From the NCBI GenBank assembly GCA_002633005.1, contig NMRA01000534.1:121577-185576 (forward strand): a DNA stretch of 64,000 nucleotides, read 5' to 3'. A program made the position numbers and the translations under genes. The notes beneath the pieces were generated by a model. That model searched no databases. It was not told where the DNA came from and saw only the letters and a list, made by a program, of their open reading frames with translations. The stretch comes from Phoronis australis. Its lineage: Eukaryota > Phoronida > Phoronidae. This document shows positions 22,560 to 33,772 of the stretch, one piece after another (the first letter of the stretch is position 1; every line of letters begins with the position of its first letter).

Positions 22560-23404
22560 AGTAGATAAGCCCAACAGTGCGTTACATTTCACCATCTACA
22601 GCTCAACAAATAGCAGGAACCTAATTCACGTATGCTACAGCTGAGGTCGGCTTTTAAATTGTGCAGCAATGCTAGCTTTGAATTAGAATTTGTGAAACCA
22701 AATCTAAACAATCTCACCCAGTTAAATGTGGCTGTGTAACAACTGGAAACCTTGCTATGCGTGACTGAACATTATATAAACGCTCCCCATAAAAGTTGTA
22801 TGTAATTGTGTTGCAAACAAAACAATGTACAATCAAGAGCTTGTACTGTATTGTGAAATTACACATTGCAAACTGAAATACGACTAAGCACGTTTAACAA
22901 TGAAATCATTCAAAAATTCCTATTCAACAGACATTTTCACAAATTAATCCACTACATGTTGACAATGATCCATAAAAATCACTAAGGTGAATTATTGTAT
23001 AACTTCTTGAATGAGTTAACAAACACCATGTCAATGTAATTAAGAACTCTAAAAAACAACCATGATGCATGACTAATAATGACTTATATTTACACAGGTA
23101 AAAACCCTGATGAGACGGTGAGAATGACTTTTGCGCACCCCAACAAGCAATGACTTAGTACCTGTAATCCTTATGCCGTTCACTCCCATACAGGAAAATA
23201 TTGGCATCTACACTGTTATCGTACTGAGTTTGCTTTCAAACAAATGATAATACCGGTCATGATACTGGGTGATTATTCCCTGACCTCCCTCATGGTGAGC
23301 ACTGTCCATGTGTGTGTGTGTGTGTGTGAGTGTTTACTGCGGCTCATCACACAGCCAGTTGCTTCATAGCAAACGTGTTCACTATTAAGTCCCTATTCAC
23401 CTTC
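22560..23404. other. Intergenic sequence downstream of RBM39
   Basis: Holds the RBM39 3' UTR next to the stop codon and the TG microsatellite. I saw no convincing AATAAA on the minus strand. Confidence 0.4.
23309..23328. repeat. (TG)n microsatellite
   Basis: About ten TG units on the 3' side of RBM39, probably in or near its 3' UTR. Confidence 0.9.
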
Positions 23405-26400
23405 CTACATCACGCCTGCCATGGCTGGCTGGGCTCCGTTAATGGCACGTGTGGTGGGCATCACCAGATGGACAGCTCTTTGTGCGTCTGGGAACAGGCT
23501 GTGGTAGTTAGGTAGAGGCACGTATGCAGCAGTGATCATCTTACCTGAAGAAAAACGCACATCACCTTAAACACCGACTCGTTCCAAATACTCCTTCATA
23601 ACTGGTCATAAAGCAGCCCATAAAACAAACGTGATAGTAAATGGCTCAACTCAAAGTTAACAACACAGCCACACCAAAGTAAACATAACTGTATGACATC
23701 TGAAGTCTACAGGCAAAGCATTCTTAATGGGTAGACCACATGACCAAAATACGATCATTGCAAACAGCGACCTAAACAAGACAACAGCTTTGTTCAAATA
23801 CAGACAGGCAAGCATGCACAATTTGGCAAACAGTATCAAATCTATGAAGACTGGTATCAACTTAATCGACTTTGGTTTGTGTCGGCAACACAAAGGAATA
23901 ATGGACCTAAAAACAATTATGTGAAGTAATACAAATCGCGTAACAGCAGAACTAAAGATGTAAATAGACAAAAAGTTGTGCTGACAAGGATTACACTGAA
24001 AGACAAAAAGGAAAACACTAAGGTTTAACTCTCGTAATTCAGATGCAACCATTATCTGAGCACTGTGACACCGAGTTAAATGAATGTCCCTGTGAATCAG
24101 GTGAACTTAACACAGCAGGACTTTGTCTAGTTATGTGCATCTGACTTGTGCAAATTTTGCCTTGTCTGACACAAATTATCCATAAACACCACTCACCAGC
24201 AAACCATCGCCCGTGGAGTGCTCCAACAGAGGCCACCGCTGAAGCTATACTAGGACACTTGACGTAGACATTACCCTGAGGTGACGCCTTGTCGACATAG
24301 ATGTGCTGCACCCCACCATGTTTGTTACACTCCTCGATCACATCGTCACGGATTTCATGCTCCCAGTTGGGATTGGTTTCTCTACAAACATACAACATAT
24401 ATGTAAATTTATGTTAACTACCAATAAAGAATCAATCCAAGCTATATCCTCATACCAAAATATGACGGCACACCCCCTCCCCCCTTGTACACCAAGTCAC
24501 AAAATGTAATAAACTAACATTTTCAGAAGCACATGTAATCCCATATACGTAACACCAATGCTCAAATTATATGCTTCATGCAGCTGCCCAGGTAACTTTA
24601 GTACTTACGTGGCCGGATCAAACATGTTGGAGAGCATGAAGCACTGTGTGGCAATAGGTGGCGCTCCGACAGTCGGTGGGGGAGCTCCCACAGTGCTGGG
24701 CATGTTCAGCGCATTAGCCGCAACCTGTGGTATCTGGAAGCCTGTGCCTGTAAACAAGAGGGAACACTTCAACTACAAGCTTTTGGAAAAGTTTGAAAAC
24801 AAATGGCATTTAAAATAATTGATCAACTAAGCAATTCATGAACACTATACAACCAATGTGTCTGTAAAACAAGAAAAACAAGGTATAATTTCCTAATTAA
24901 CTGTAAAGGAACGAAACACACCCTCTCAACTGTATTCAGACTTAGAGCGATTTAAACCCAAAATAGAGGCAGATCTTTTCCGGATTTCATTTACACTTAA
25001 TTAAAAAATGGCTCTCATATTCAGTGCCGCGAGCTTACCTTCGGCTAACTTGGCCATAAGAGCCAGTCGTCCGGTGGCGCCCAGGTCCACGCCAGCCCGG
25101 TCCAGCTCATCGCTGTCCAGCATGGCCTGGCCCTGTATGTCTGCCGTCCTCTCGGTCACGTGACCCACCTTCATGGGCCGACCTGCCAGTTCAAAGCCGT
25201 TCAACTGTTGCAAGGCCTTCTGAGCATCCTCACCATTGTGGAACTGTAACAGAAGTTTTACTGAAGAGTAACGAAGTAGGCAGGACGGACCTGATTAGAG
25301 GATACCATCGCCAGGTGAATGGTGTTCATCAAGAAATAACAATTGAGTTCATGGTGATGGAACAAGTGTATTGAGCAATGAAAGACATGTTGTCGACATT
25401 AAAACAACTCACAAAACATTGTAACACAAACACTTATATCGTGTCACTGGCCTTTACACTCAGTTCTATAAGCTTCAGGCTTTTATCACTGATCCTCAAA
25501 TACAGTTTAATATTGAAAAATTTGCTTCAAGTTTCTGAAAACTATTATCGCTACACGCCAGTGGTGTGCAAAAGAATAACAAAACGTAACCAACACGGCT
25601 GTGAATTAGGGAAATCACCACAAACAAACAATTCACCACACAGCAAAAACAGCACACAGACAACCTTTGTAAAGGTGTCCTTAATAATGTTGTGAATAAA
25701 TGTACCCAGGCACTGCTTAAGGACACACTGTTGGGGCCAAAATACATGCGAGTCAGCGAACACACTAACAATCTTGTTTAAAGACTCCATATTCTGCAGC
25801 ACATGCAGCAGCTAATGGCAAGCTGCACCTCAACCCGTATAGCCATGCCAGGCTACGCAAGGTGTTCGCAAACCACTCACTGGCGTCGCCTACTTACAGT
25901 GACAAACCCATAGCCCTGGGACCGGCCTGACTCAAAGTCTCTAATTAATCTGATATCGTCTACCTGGTGAAAAGAGACAGACAGTGGATGAAGAATGACG
26001 ACAACTCCAAACTACTTACTGTTACAAAACCAAATCCCTTTGACCTCTGAGTGTCCGTGTCCATGACAAGGTTTATGTGATCAATCTGAAAGAGTACAAT
26101 TGCTGGTAATTAGTACAGACCAATAGGATGATCACATGTAAAACAGCAGCAACAGTTTTACGAGCAACAAAATCAGACGGTAGAAATCAGCTACATCACA
26201 AGTTGTTGCTGTTGTTACACCACTGTCAAGGGAGGCAAGACATTTTGCAGTGTATGCTGCGCTGATGCAGAGCTGTGTTACCGACACAATGTATTAAGAC
26301 AAGGCAGTCACTGCTACAGAACTATCGATGAAAACGTACTGCAGACTGTGATCAGAGCACGACACAATAACAGTCCCTTCCCATACACAAAACTAATCCC

Positions 26401-29400
26401 TAGCCACATTTATTACTAGTGCCCCCATCTCATCACCAATCAGTAGGCTGCCCTACCTTGCCAAAAGGTTCAAATATGCCCCTCAGCATGTCCTCCGTAA
26501 TGTTGAAGTGTAGCGAGCCCACGTAGAGCCTCATGGGCCCACTGACACCCTTGAAGCCCATCGCCGGCTGGCCAGTACCGCCCACTCTGTTCTTCTCGGC
26601 CATAGACTGCTGGACCACAATGGGCACACCCAGCAGCTTCTGGCCGCTCAAGCCGATGCCCAACGGTACGGATTCAACCTCGGCAAACTCCACATAGGCA
26701 ATACCCTTTGATTTCCTGTTCTTGTTATCCGTAATGATCCTCACATCTCGTACCTGAAAACACAGCAATGTTTCAAAAGGGAAAAGAACATAACTCACAA
26801 TACAGTGTAGATACTGATGACCAGAACTAAATTATATGACATGACAAAAATTATCATTTCAAGAAATTCACAGTAGTCTATTAGACGTGATATATTCAAA
26901 AACGCAATACTACTTTCAATCCAGTAGCTTAAAAATATCTCTTCGGTGTTTAAGCAAGCATACACTTCAACAGCACCCTCAGCCACAGCAGAGTATGTGT
27001 GTGAGTCAAGCTACCTTTCCAACTGATGTAAAGAACTCCTGCAGGTCTCTAGGCCTGATATCAGCAGCTAGCTGCATACAGAATATGGTACGTGCGTCTC
27101 TCTCCTCAGGGGTCAACTCGGGCAGGGTCTCCGTCTTCTTAATAGACATATAACCATTGTTCCTAAAATACACGAACAAATGTTAATGACTTGTGAGTAA
27201 CAACAGCACTACTCTTTACGAGCTAAAAGGCTCATAGGGCTGGCTACTAACTCTGGTTTCTGTGGAGTAAGCGGGTGAGAGCATTCCTATTTTCCCCAAA
27301 TGGGATGTTAGTCTACAGCAGGATGCTTCCAGATACTGCTGGTGCTCCTTCACCATAAGGTCGAATAAAACAACACATAAAGAACTCGACACAGGCGAAA
27401 ATGTTGGCTGGAAAATACGAGTGACAGTGTGATTTGCACTCGTATTTCCGAATAAGGGCTTATAAAAAAGTGGTGACCAAAAACGGTCGGAATCATGGTC
27501 AGCACTCGTTTGCGTGATCCAACTTTGAACTCGTATTTCTCATTTTCCACTCTTAGAAGAATAACACCGTAAGTCATTTGCTGCTTTTTCCACTCTTATT
27601 TTCGGCCGTTTACTCGCACAAAACCTGCTTTAACAGTCTGGTTTTCAAAATCAATAGAAGGCCAAAAGCAATTCATCACTATGCCTAAGCTTCGAGAAAT
27701 GCAATAGCACATCAGACTGTAAGATTGTACAAGCCAGCTACAGGAAAACCAACAAAGTCCTAAAATCTGTTCCCCCAAAGCCACTCACATCTCAGTGGAA
27801 CCATCCCTTTCATGCCTTCGACCTCGCCTTTCCCGCGATCTGGACCTTCGCCGCTCCCTCCTGTCCCGCGGTGGCGACGCTCTCCTACGCTCCCTACTCC
27901 TACTCCTGTGGCGCCTGTTTTCTCTCTTCCGATCACGACTGCGACTCCTTCGTTCACGTGGCTCACGACTGCGACGACGTTCCTTGCTTCGACTACGTTT
28001 CTTGTCTCGGTCACGCCGGTCCCGACTTCTGCTGCGTCGTCTGAAAGAAAACAATTCTTAATTATACTAATCAGGGCTTGGAATGACCAATGGCAAAAAG
28101 AGGAAAATTTCCAGGTAATGTACCATTCCACAAATAGGCACGTGTGATAGAAATATTTTTGTGTTGTAAAATTTATCTGAAATAAATGTTTTTGCATGAA
28201 TAAAGTCAAAATAACGATATAGTCAGAAAAAAGAGGAAACCAGAAATAAAAGGAGAGGAAATCGAAACCAACAAATAAGAAATCCTCTTAAGAGGAAAAT
28301 TACAAGCTCTGAGTCAATTCATAGCAAGTGAACATAAAGTGCAATATTTCAACCAGTATTTATTCTCAAGTAGTTTTCAATAGAAAAAAATGATTCACAC
28401 ATAACGGTCAATGCTAATATAGCCAACTTATTGCTCTTCGAGTTCATAAAAACTGCCTAACAATTGACATTGACCTTGAAATTTTCAAGTACACGGCACT
28501 AAACCAAATGACATTTTAAAACACTACTTGAAGCAACCCCCCTATCGCTAGGATTTTGAGTGACAGCTTAACTGACCAATCAGAACGCAGCATTCTTGAT
28601 ACACCTTCGTTTCCAAACTGCCATTTTACCAGACAAACAACAGTCGGATAAAACTTGTCGTTTGTTTGTGGATTTTTCGCAAGGGTGCGGAGCTTGTGAT
28701 AGGTCAATCCCCAAGGACAAGTTTCATCAAACAATGTATGCGCTACTGTTTCTTACCGTTTTGAGTCCCTGTCATGATGGTCCTTGCTGCCCACTTCATC
28801 CTGTGCCGAGAAAATGTCACATGATGAGAAAGACGGCGATCCAAGCAGAGGAGGGAAAGAAAATTGTACAGACAGCATTAATCTCAAGTCATAAAACGAC
28901 CTTAACACCAACACAACGCAGCACACAAACCCCACCCACTAATCTCCAGAACAACTTCACTTCTATACAAAAACCAGTCTCCAACCCAATACTATTCCCT
29001 ATGGTTAAATACCCGCTGCAGGTCATTGTGTGTTGTTCAAGACCCAGCTACCCTCATTCTAAGGAGAGGCACCATGTGTCCATGTACGTTGCCCATTGCA
29101 AAGCTGAGCACTCCACCACGACCGATTCAACACATTTAAACATTGCATTCACACAAACAAACACATACGCGCACACCAAGTAGCCCTTCAGATGCCAAAC
29201 ACTTCTCAAGACTACCCAGACACACCTAATAACCCGCCCTCCCTCAACCCAGCTGAAAAGAAGAAGTGTGGGTAACAGTAGCCTGTCGTCGTGTTCTAAC
29301 CATTGACTGGCCGACCTGGTCCTACGAGAGTTGGTCCTTGGCGGGTGAGCACCAGTGCTTGTAGCCATGGGGCATCCTGCAGTAGACCAAGGGCACAATT

Positions 29401-32400
29401 CAGTGTGGACGCTTGCAACGACGAGACAAGTCAGCTTAGGTTAGAAACAGTTACCGCACGCCCAAACAGTTACACAAAGCATGACCGATAAGAAAATGCC
29501 AATGCGTCAACATTGGATGAGCAGAGAACACATTATAACCAAAGTTCAAAGAAATGGAGACTGAAGTCCGACACACGAACGTCACTACCAATTCATCTTA
29601 TTATTAGACTATAAAGAACCAATTAAATCTTAAACTATTCAGTTTTTGCACCATGTATTTTATGTCAATTCCAATACTAAAATAACAACCCATGCACCTA
29701 AAACACAAACAGTAGGAAACTGTTCACTGCCACACGTTATGTTCAAAAAACTTTGTCAGCCCACAAACTGCTCATTATAATTTCCAAACGTCTCAACGCA
29801 CAAACCTGTGCCGAAGTAAAAATATAAAAAATCAAATACTACATGTTGGCAATACCTTTGTTCATGTGAGTGTGAAGGAGTCACATTGAGATCGATGCCT
29901 TAGCTGTAACAATTCAATTTGAGGAATCTAAGATAAAAAACAATGCGCCAGATATAGTAATCATTCAAAATAGAAACCAGCGTCTAGCTGGACAAAGCAC
30001 ACCCACTAAAAATGGTCAAAACAGCTATTGGAAGAACTTCTAAATATTGTACTAACTGAAATGTATACAGCAAGTTCACGAGTAAAAGCCATATTGTCCA
30101 TATGCATCTGGTATTCGTAGTATATACTGACATGCATGTGTTCTAATGACCGGTGTCATTTTTGATTTGGTTTAGCATTTCCTAAAAGAAGTAATTGACT
30201 TTCTAAATCACTTCAAGTCAACAGAAATTTTTACGCGACTGCATCATGTTCTTGGTGAAGCTTGCAAGAGATATTTTTGGCATGCTCAACTGTCTCGAAC
30301 TGATGGTATCTTTGATGCAAGCTGCAAATTTGATGTACTACAAATGCATGCTCAATATAACTTTAAAACGCAACGTGAACAAGCCAATTAAAATAGCTAT
30401 GAACCAGCCTTCAGTCAGAAAACAACTAATTTTTGTTTCAGAGCACTTGCCGTCACAAAAATTGTCTTCAATTGTTCCGTGAACTGGGAATGGAAAGATT
30501 CGACAGTATACTACTCGTAATCATTAAGTAATAACGCTCAACTCAGCCAGCCATTTATGCTCTATGCATGACCTCAAGCAATAACAAACTGTCAGTTACT
30601 TCCAAATCCAGGACAGAGTTCCAGCAAAAATCTCACCAACAAAGCTGGCATGATCATTTGTAATACATGGCAATAGCTCGTGTCTTGTGTCTACAGAACG
30701 CACGACTGAATTCACTTATCTGAGTAAAGAACAGCTAAAGACCTGTTCTACAATGGAAAGGGATCTAACAAAACCTTAGTCTTTCTAGACTGAAGGCGGG
30801 ATGACAGCAAATTGAAGAATAAACTTCCATCAGCATTGTTACAAGAACATGACAAGAAAAGCTCTTTCACCTGCATGGTTCCACCAGTGATCACTTCACA
30901 TCCCAACAACACAATTCACAATGTTTAAGTTGATTCCCAAATCAGTGACTCATGCAACATGAATTTCAACGAGCTAGCTAATTGATATTTTTATAAAAAT
31001 ACATTACCTCCTTCTTGTAAGGAGCCTCTAGCATAGCCTCGACGTCAAAATCATCGGCCATTTTCCAAGGTTTAAACCTGAAACAAGCAAAATGAGATAA
31101 CAAAAATCCAACAGTCGTCATTTTTAACAAAACTCATTCACAACAAAATCGAGGGGTTAACTTCCAACATACTCTTTTTGTTCCAACATAATCTTGACAA
31201 GTAATCACTAAAAGTCAAACTTATCTATTCCATTCTAAAGCGGCAGTACAGAACTCCACATTCTTATAAGATCAGCCAGAGAAAAAACTGCTTCATATCA
31301 ACAAGTGTGTGACATTATTCAGCTGTCAGAGCAGCTTTTAATGATTAATAGTCATCTGCATATCAAAATTAAATAGGACTTCCCTTTCCTCTAGTCCTAA
31401 TAAACATACTTATTTGCAGATAAAACAAACATTAAAAAGACATAAATAAATTCTTGCATGGCGTACTTAACAACAACACTAAGTTACAAAGTGAAGCCAC
31501 AATTTATTCTTCTCATTTTTATGAAAGACATCAATCTGAAAGANATCAATTTTCATATATGTGTTAACACCAGTTTAGTGTTGCATAACTTTTCAATTCA
31601 ATAGGACTACAGACAAATAGTTGGCTCAAATCAAGTTGCCCATGACTTGATTAATGGCTTAGTGAACATATTGCACTCTGTTCACTGGCAATATGGGCTT
31701 TTTTGTATTGGGATAAGTTAGGATATTTTGAGTTTTGACGGCTGAAGTAACCAACCTGTCAACATTTAAAAGGTCAAAAAAATACCACCCAATTTTAATG
31801 CATCACTTCTTACAGGAACCACCACCCATAATTTGATTTTTTTTCCTCAGACCACCACCCATATATTTTTATTTCTACTGCCGTCCCCCCCCACACGGAT
31901 TTTACTGGAACAGCCCTAAGTAATAACGCTCAACTCAGCCAGCCATTTATGCTCTATGCATGACCTCAAGCAATAACAAACTGTCAGTTACTTCCAAATC
32001 CAGGACAGAGTTCCAGCAATAATCTCACCAACAAAGCTGGCATGATCACTTGTAATACATGGCATTATCTCGTGTCTTGTGTCTACAGAACGCACAGCTG
32101 AATTCACTTATCTGAGTAAAGAACAGCTAAAGACCTGTTCTACAATGGAAATGGATCTAACAAAACCTTAGTCTTTCTAGACTGAAGGCGGGATGACAGC
32201 AAATTGAAGAATAAACTTCCATCAGCAGTGTTACAAGAACATGACAAGAAAAGCTCTTTCACCTACATGGTTCCACCAGTGATCAGTTCACATCCCAACA
32301 ACACAATTCACAATGTTTAAGTTGATTCCCAAATCAGTGACTCATGCAACATGAATTTCAACGAGTTACCTAATTGATATTTTTATAAAAATACATTACC

Positions 32401-32453
32401 TCCTTCTTGTAAGGAGCCTCTAGCATAGCCTCGACGTCAAAATCATCGGCCAT
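23405..32453 (-). CDS. RBM39: RNA-binding protein 39 (CAPER-alpha), U2AF65-like splicing factor
   Basis: Nuclear splicing factor and transcriptional coactivator of the U2AF65/PUF60 family. Exons, 5' to 3': 32453-32400, 28800-28757, 28040-27789, 27162-27015, 26753-26457, one of two alternatives (26085-26020 or 25963-25898), 25243-25039, 24747-24609, 24381-24197, 23544-23405 (stop TAG). Every border is AG/GT and all phases agree, giving 509 residues (human RBM39 is about 530). Domains: acidic start 'MADDFDVEAMLEAPYKKE'; Arg/Ser domain (33-116); 'LTPEERDARTIFCMQLA' leading into RRM1 (RNP2 142-147, RNP1 'KGIAYVEF' 182-189); RRM2 from 'PMRLYVGSLHFNITEDMLRG' (239 on); linker; and a C-terminal UHM ending in the 'GRWFAG' motif, which in this family binds ULM peptides of other splicing factors. 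A 5' UTR intron acceptor probably lies just upstream of the ATG (about 32470). Exon 1 is duplicated at 31008-31061. Confidence 0.95.
25898..25963 (-). CDS. RBM39: RBM39 RRM2 alternative exon B
   Basis: A second 66-base phase-0 exon with acceptor 'tttcaccag' and donor 'gtaagtag'. It begins 'VDDIRLIR' and ends 'RSQGYGFVT', homologous to exon A but about half its residues differ. The frame is open and the RNP1 aromatics are kept, which argues against a decayed duplicate. Including both exons would keep the frame but duplicate a beta-hairpin inside RRM2. Confidence 0.9.
26020..26085 (-). CDS. RBM39: RBM39 RRM2 alternative exon A
   Basis: A 66-base, 22-codon exon in phase 0 with acceptor 'tctttcag' and donor 'gtaagtag'. 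It begins 'IDHINLVM' and ends 'RSKGFGFVT', the part of RRM2 around beta-strands 2-3 that includes most of RNP1. It joins exon 26753-26457 upstream and, in frame, either exon B or exon 25243-25039 downstream. Exon B 56 bases away is the same length and phase and encodes the same domain piece, so normally only one should be included. Confidence 0.92.
30525..31543. repeat. Copy 1 of the 1-kb tandem duplication around RBM39 exon 1
   Basis: This aligns with 31917-32935 at a constant offset of 1392 bases. I counted roughly 14 substitutions in about 1019 bases and no obvious indel. The match stops at the N at 31544, where copy 2 continues into different sequence. This pattern fits two alleles joined at an assembly gap. 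Confidence 0.9.
31008..31061 (-). CDS. RBM39: Second copy of RBM39 coding exon 1
   Basis: This encodes the same 18 residues as exon 1 at 32400-32453, with the same donor 'gtaatg' and the same upstream acceptor-like site. It sits in a near-identical duplicate of about 1 kb (30525-31543 against 31917-32935, constant offset 1392). It could be a real alternative first exon, but the gap N at 31544 makes an unmerged haplotype more likely. Confidence 0.75.
31800..31917. mobile_element. End of a dispersed transposable element (same end as 21590-21727)
   Basis: A C-run is followed by 'attttactggaacagcccta'. The same end ('attttactgaacagcccta' after a C-run) occurs at about 21704-21726, preceded by similar GGTGGT/ACCACC-rich sequence. 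No coding capacity is seen. The sharp shared boundary marks it as a mobile-element terminus. Confidence 0.5.
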
Positions 32454-32935
32454 TTTCCAAGGTTTAAACCTGAAACAAGCAAAATGAGATAACAAATATC
32501 CAACAGTCGTCACTTTTAACAAAACTCTTTCACAACAAAATCGAGGGGTTAACTTCCAACATACTCTTTTTGTTCCAACATAATCTTGACAAGTAATCAC
32601 TAAAAGTCAAACTTATCTATTCCATTCTAAAGCGGCAGTACAGAACTCCACATTCTTATAAGATCAGCCAGAGAAAAAACTGCTTCATATCAACAAGTGT
32701 GTGACATTATTCAGCTGTCAGAGCAGCTTTTAATGATTAATAGTCATCTGCATATCAAAATTAAATAGGACTTCCCTTTCCTCTAGTCCTAATAAACATA
32801 CTTATTTGCAGATAAAACAAACATTAAAAAGACATAAATAAATTCTTGCATGGCGTACTTAACAACAACACTAAGTTACAAAGTGAAGCCACAATTTATT
32901 CTTCTCATTTTTATGAAAGACATCAATCTGAAAGA
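31917..32935. repeat. Copy 2 of the 1-kb tandem duplication around RBM39 exon 1
   Basis: This carries the exon 1 used in the main RBM39 model. Its left edge directly abuts the end of a dispersed element (31800-31917) that is absent at the left edge of copy 1. Confidence 0.9.
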
Positions 32936-33386
32936 AAACAAATGAGAAAATGTCAGATCAACAGCTGAAATTTCAACCACGATGCAAGCACCCACAAAGT
33001 GGTTGGCATATTTCAAAGTCATTAAGAAATTGACGATGGACGACATAGTGAAGAAAAAGATTATTTTGGTTCAACTTTGAACTTCGAATTTGTAGTCACA
33101 ATAGAAAAGCCTTATAGATAATACATGAAACTCAACTCTTCCAATTTTATTTCCAATAGAGCTGTCAGATTATTAGGAACTTTTAGATTTCAATCGAAGT
33201 CAAGTAATTAGGTTATGGGAAAAGACTGCGAAGGTTAGTTAAAGAATGTATACATCTTGGAGCAAAAGCTCTCAACTTCTCTCCATTACTAAAGTGATAA
33301 CAAAATTCAATGCATAAAATGTTTATTTAAGAAAACGTTAATAAGGACTGAATGTAACATAGCATTTTTGTGAGTGCCCTTTAAGA

Positions 33387-33517
33387 AATAGTCAGATAAG
33401 CGGGTCCCTGATTTAAAATTGATTTAAGAACCAGTTACTGCCACTGAATAACAGGAGTTATTCTGTGGGAGTAATGGGTGGGTTCTCAAATTAGGGACCT
33501 GTGTATCCAACTATTAA
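33387..33517. mobile_element. Palindromic MITE, copy 1
   Basis: A self-complementary element: 'aatagtcagataag' and 'gtccctgattt' at the left are mirrored by 'aattagggacc' and 'tatccaactatta' at the right, with a central 'gaataac / gttattc' hinge. It is a diverged copy of 33644-33772. Confidence 0.7.
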
Positions 33518-33643
33518 CCTACAGTCCTTCGTTCAGCAGCCCAAATCGGCAACTGGTCATTTTTACACTGCACGTGCAGGTGATATCGTGTCTGTTTTTT
33601 GCTGCTCAAGTATGGAATGGTAGCGAAAAGTCAAGTAAACAGG

Positions 33644-33772
33644 TAATAGTCGGATACATAGGTCCCTGATTTGAGAACCAGCTACTCCCACTGAATAATG
33701 CCTGTTATTCAGTGGTGTGGCAACTGGTTCTCAAATCAGTTTTTAGTCAGGGACCCACTTATCCGATTATTA
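33644..33772. mobile_element. Palindromic MITE, copy 2
   Basis: About 129 bases forming a nearly complete hairpin. 'taatagtcggata' pairs with 'tatccgattatta', 'ggtccctgatttgagaacca' with a right arm reading 'tggttctcaaatca' and then 'gggacc', and 'cactgaataa' with 'ttattcagtg'. A half-copy of the left arm lies near 34237-34305. Confidence 0.85.

Noticed and set aside
9655-23404. ROMO1 expected between NFS1 and RBM39 by analogy with human
   Set aside because: No sequence resembling its conserved Gly/Met-rich transmembrane helices was found by eye; it may be absent or missed.
27795-28147. Plus-strand ORFs of 88 and 111 residues, Arg/Leu- or Pro/Ser-rich
   Set aside because: They are antisense shadows of the RBM39 Arg/Ser exon, whose repetitive codons keep other frames open.
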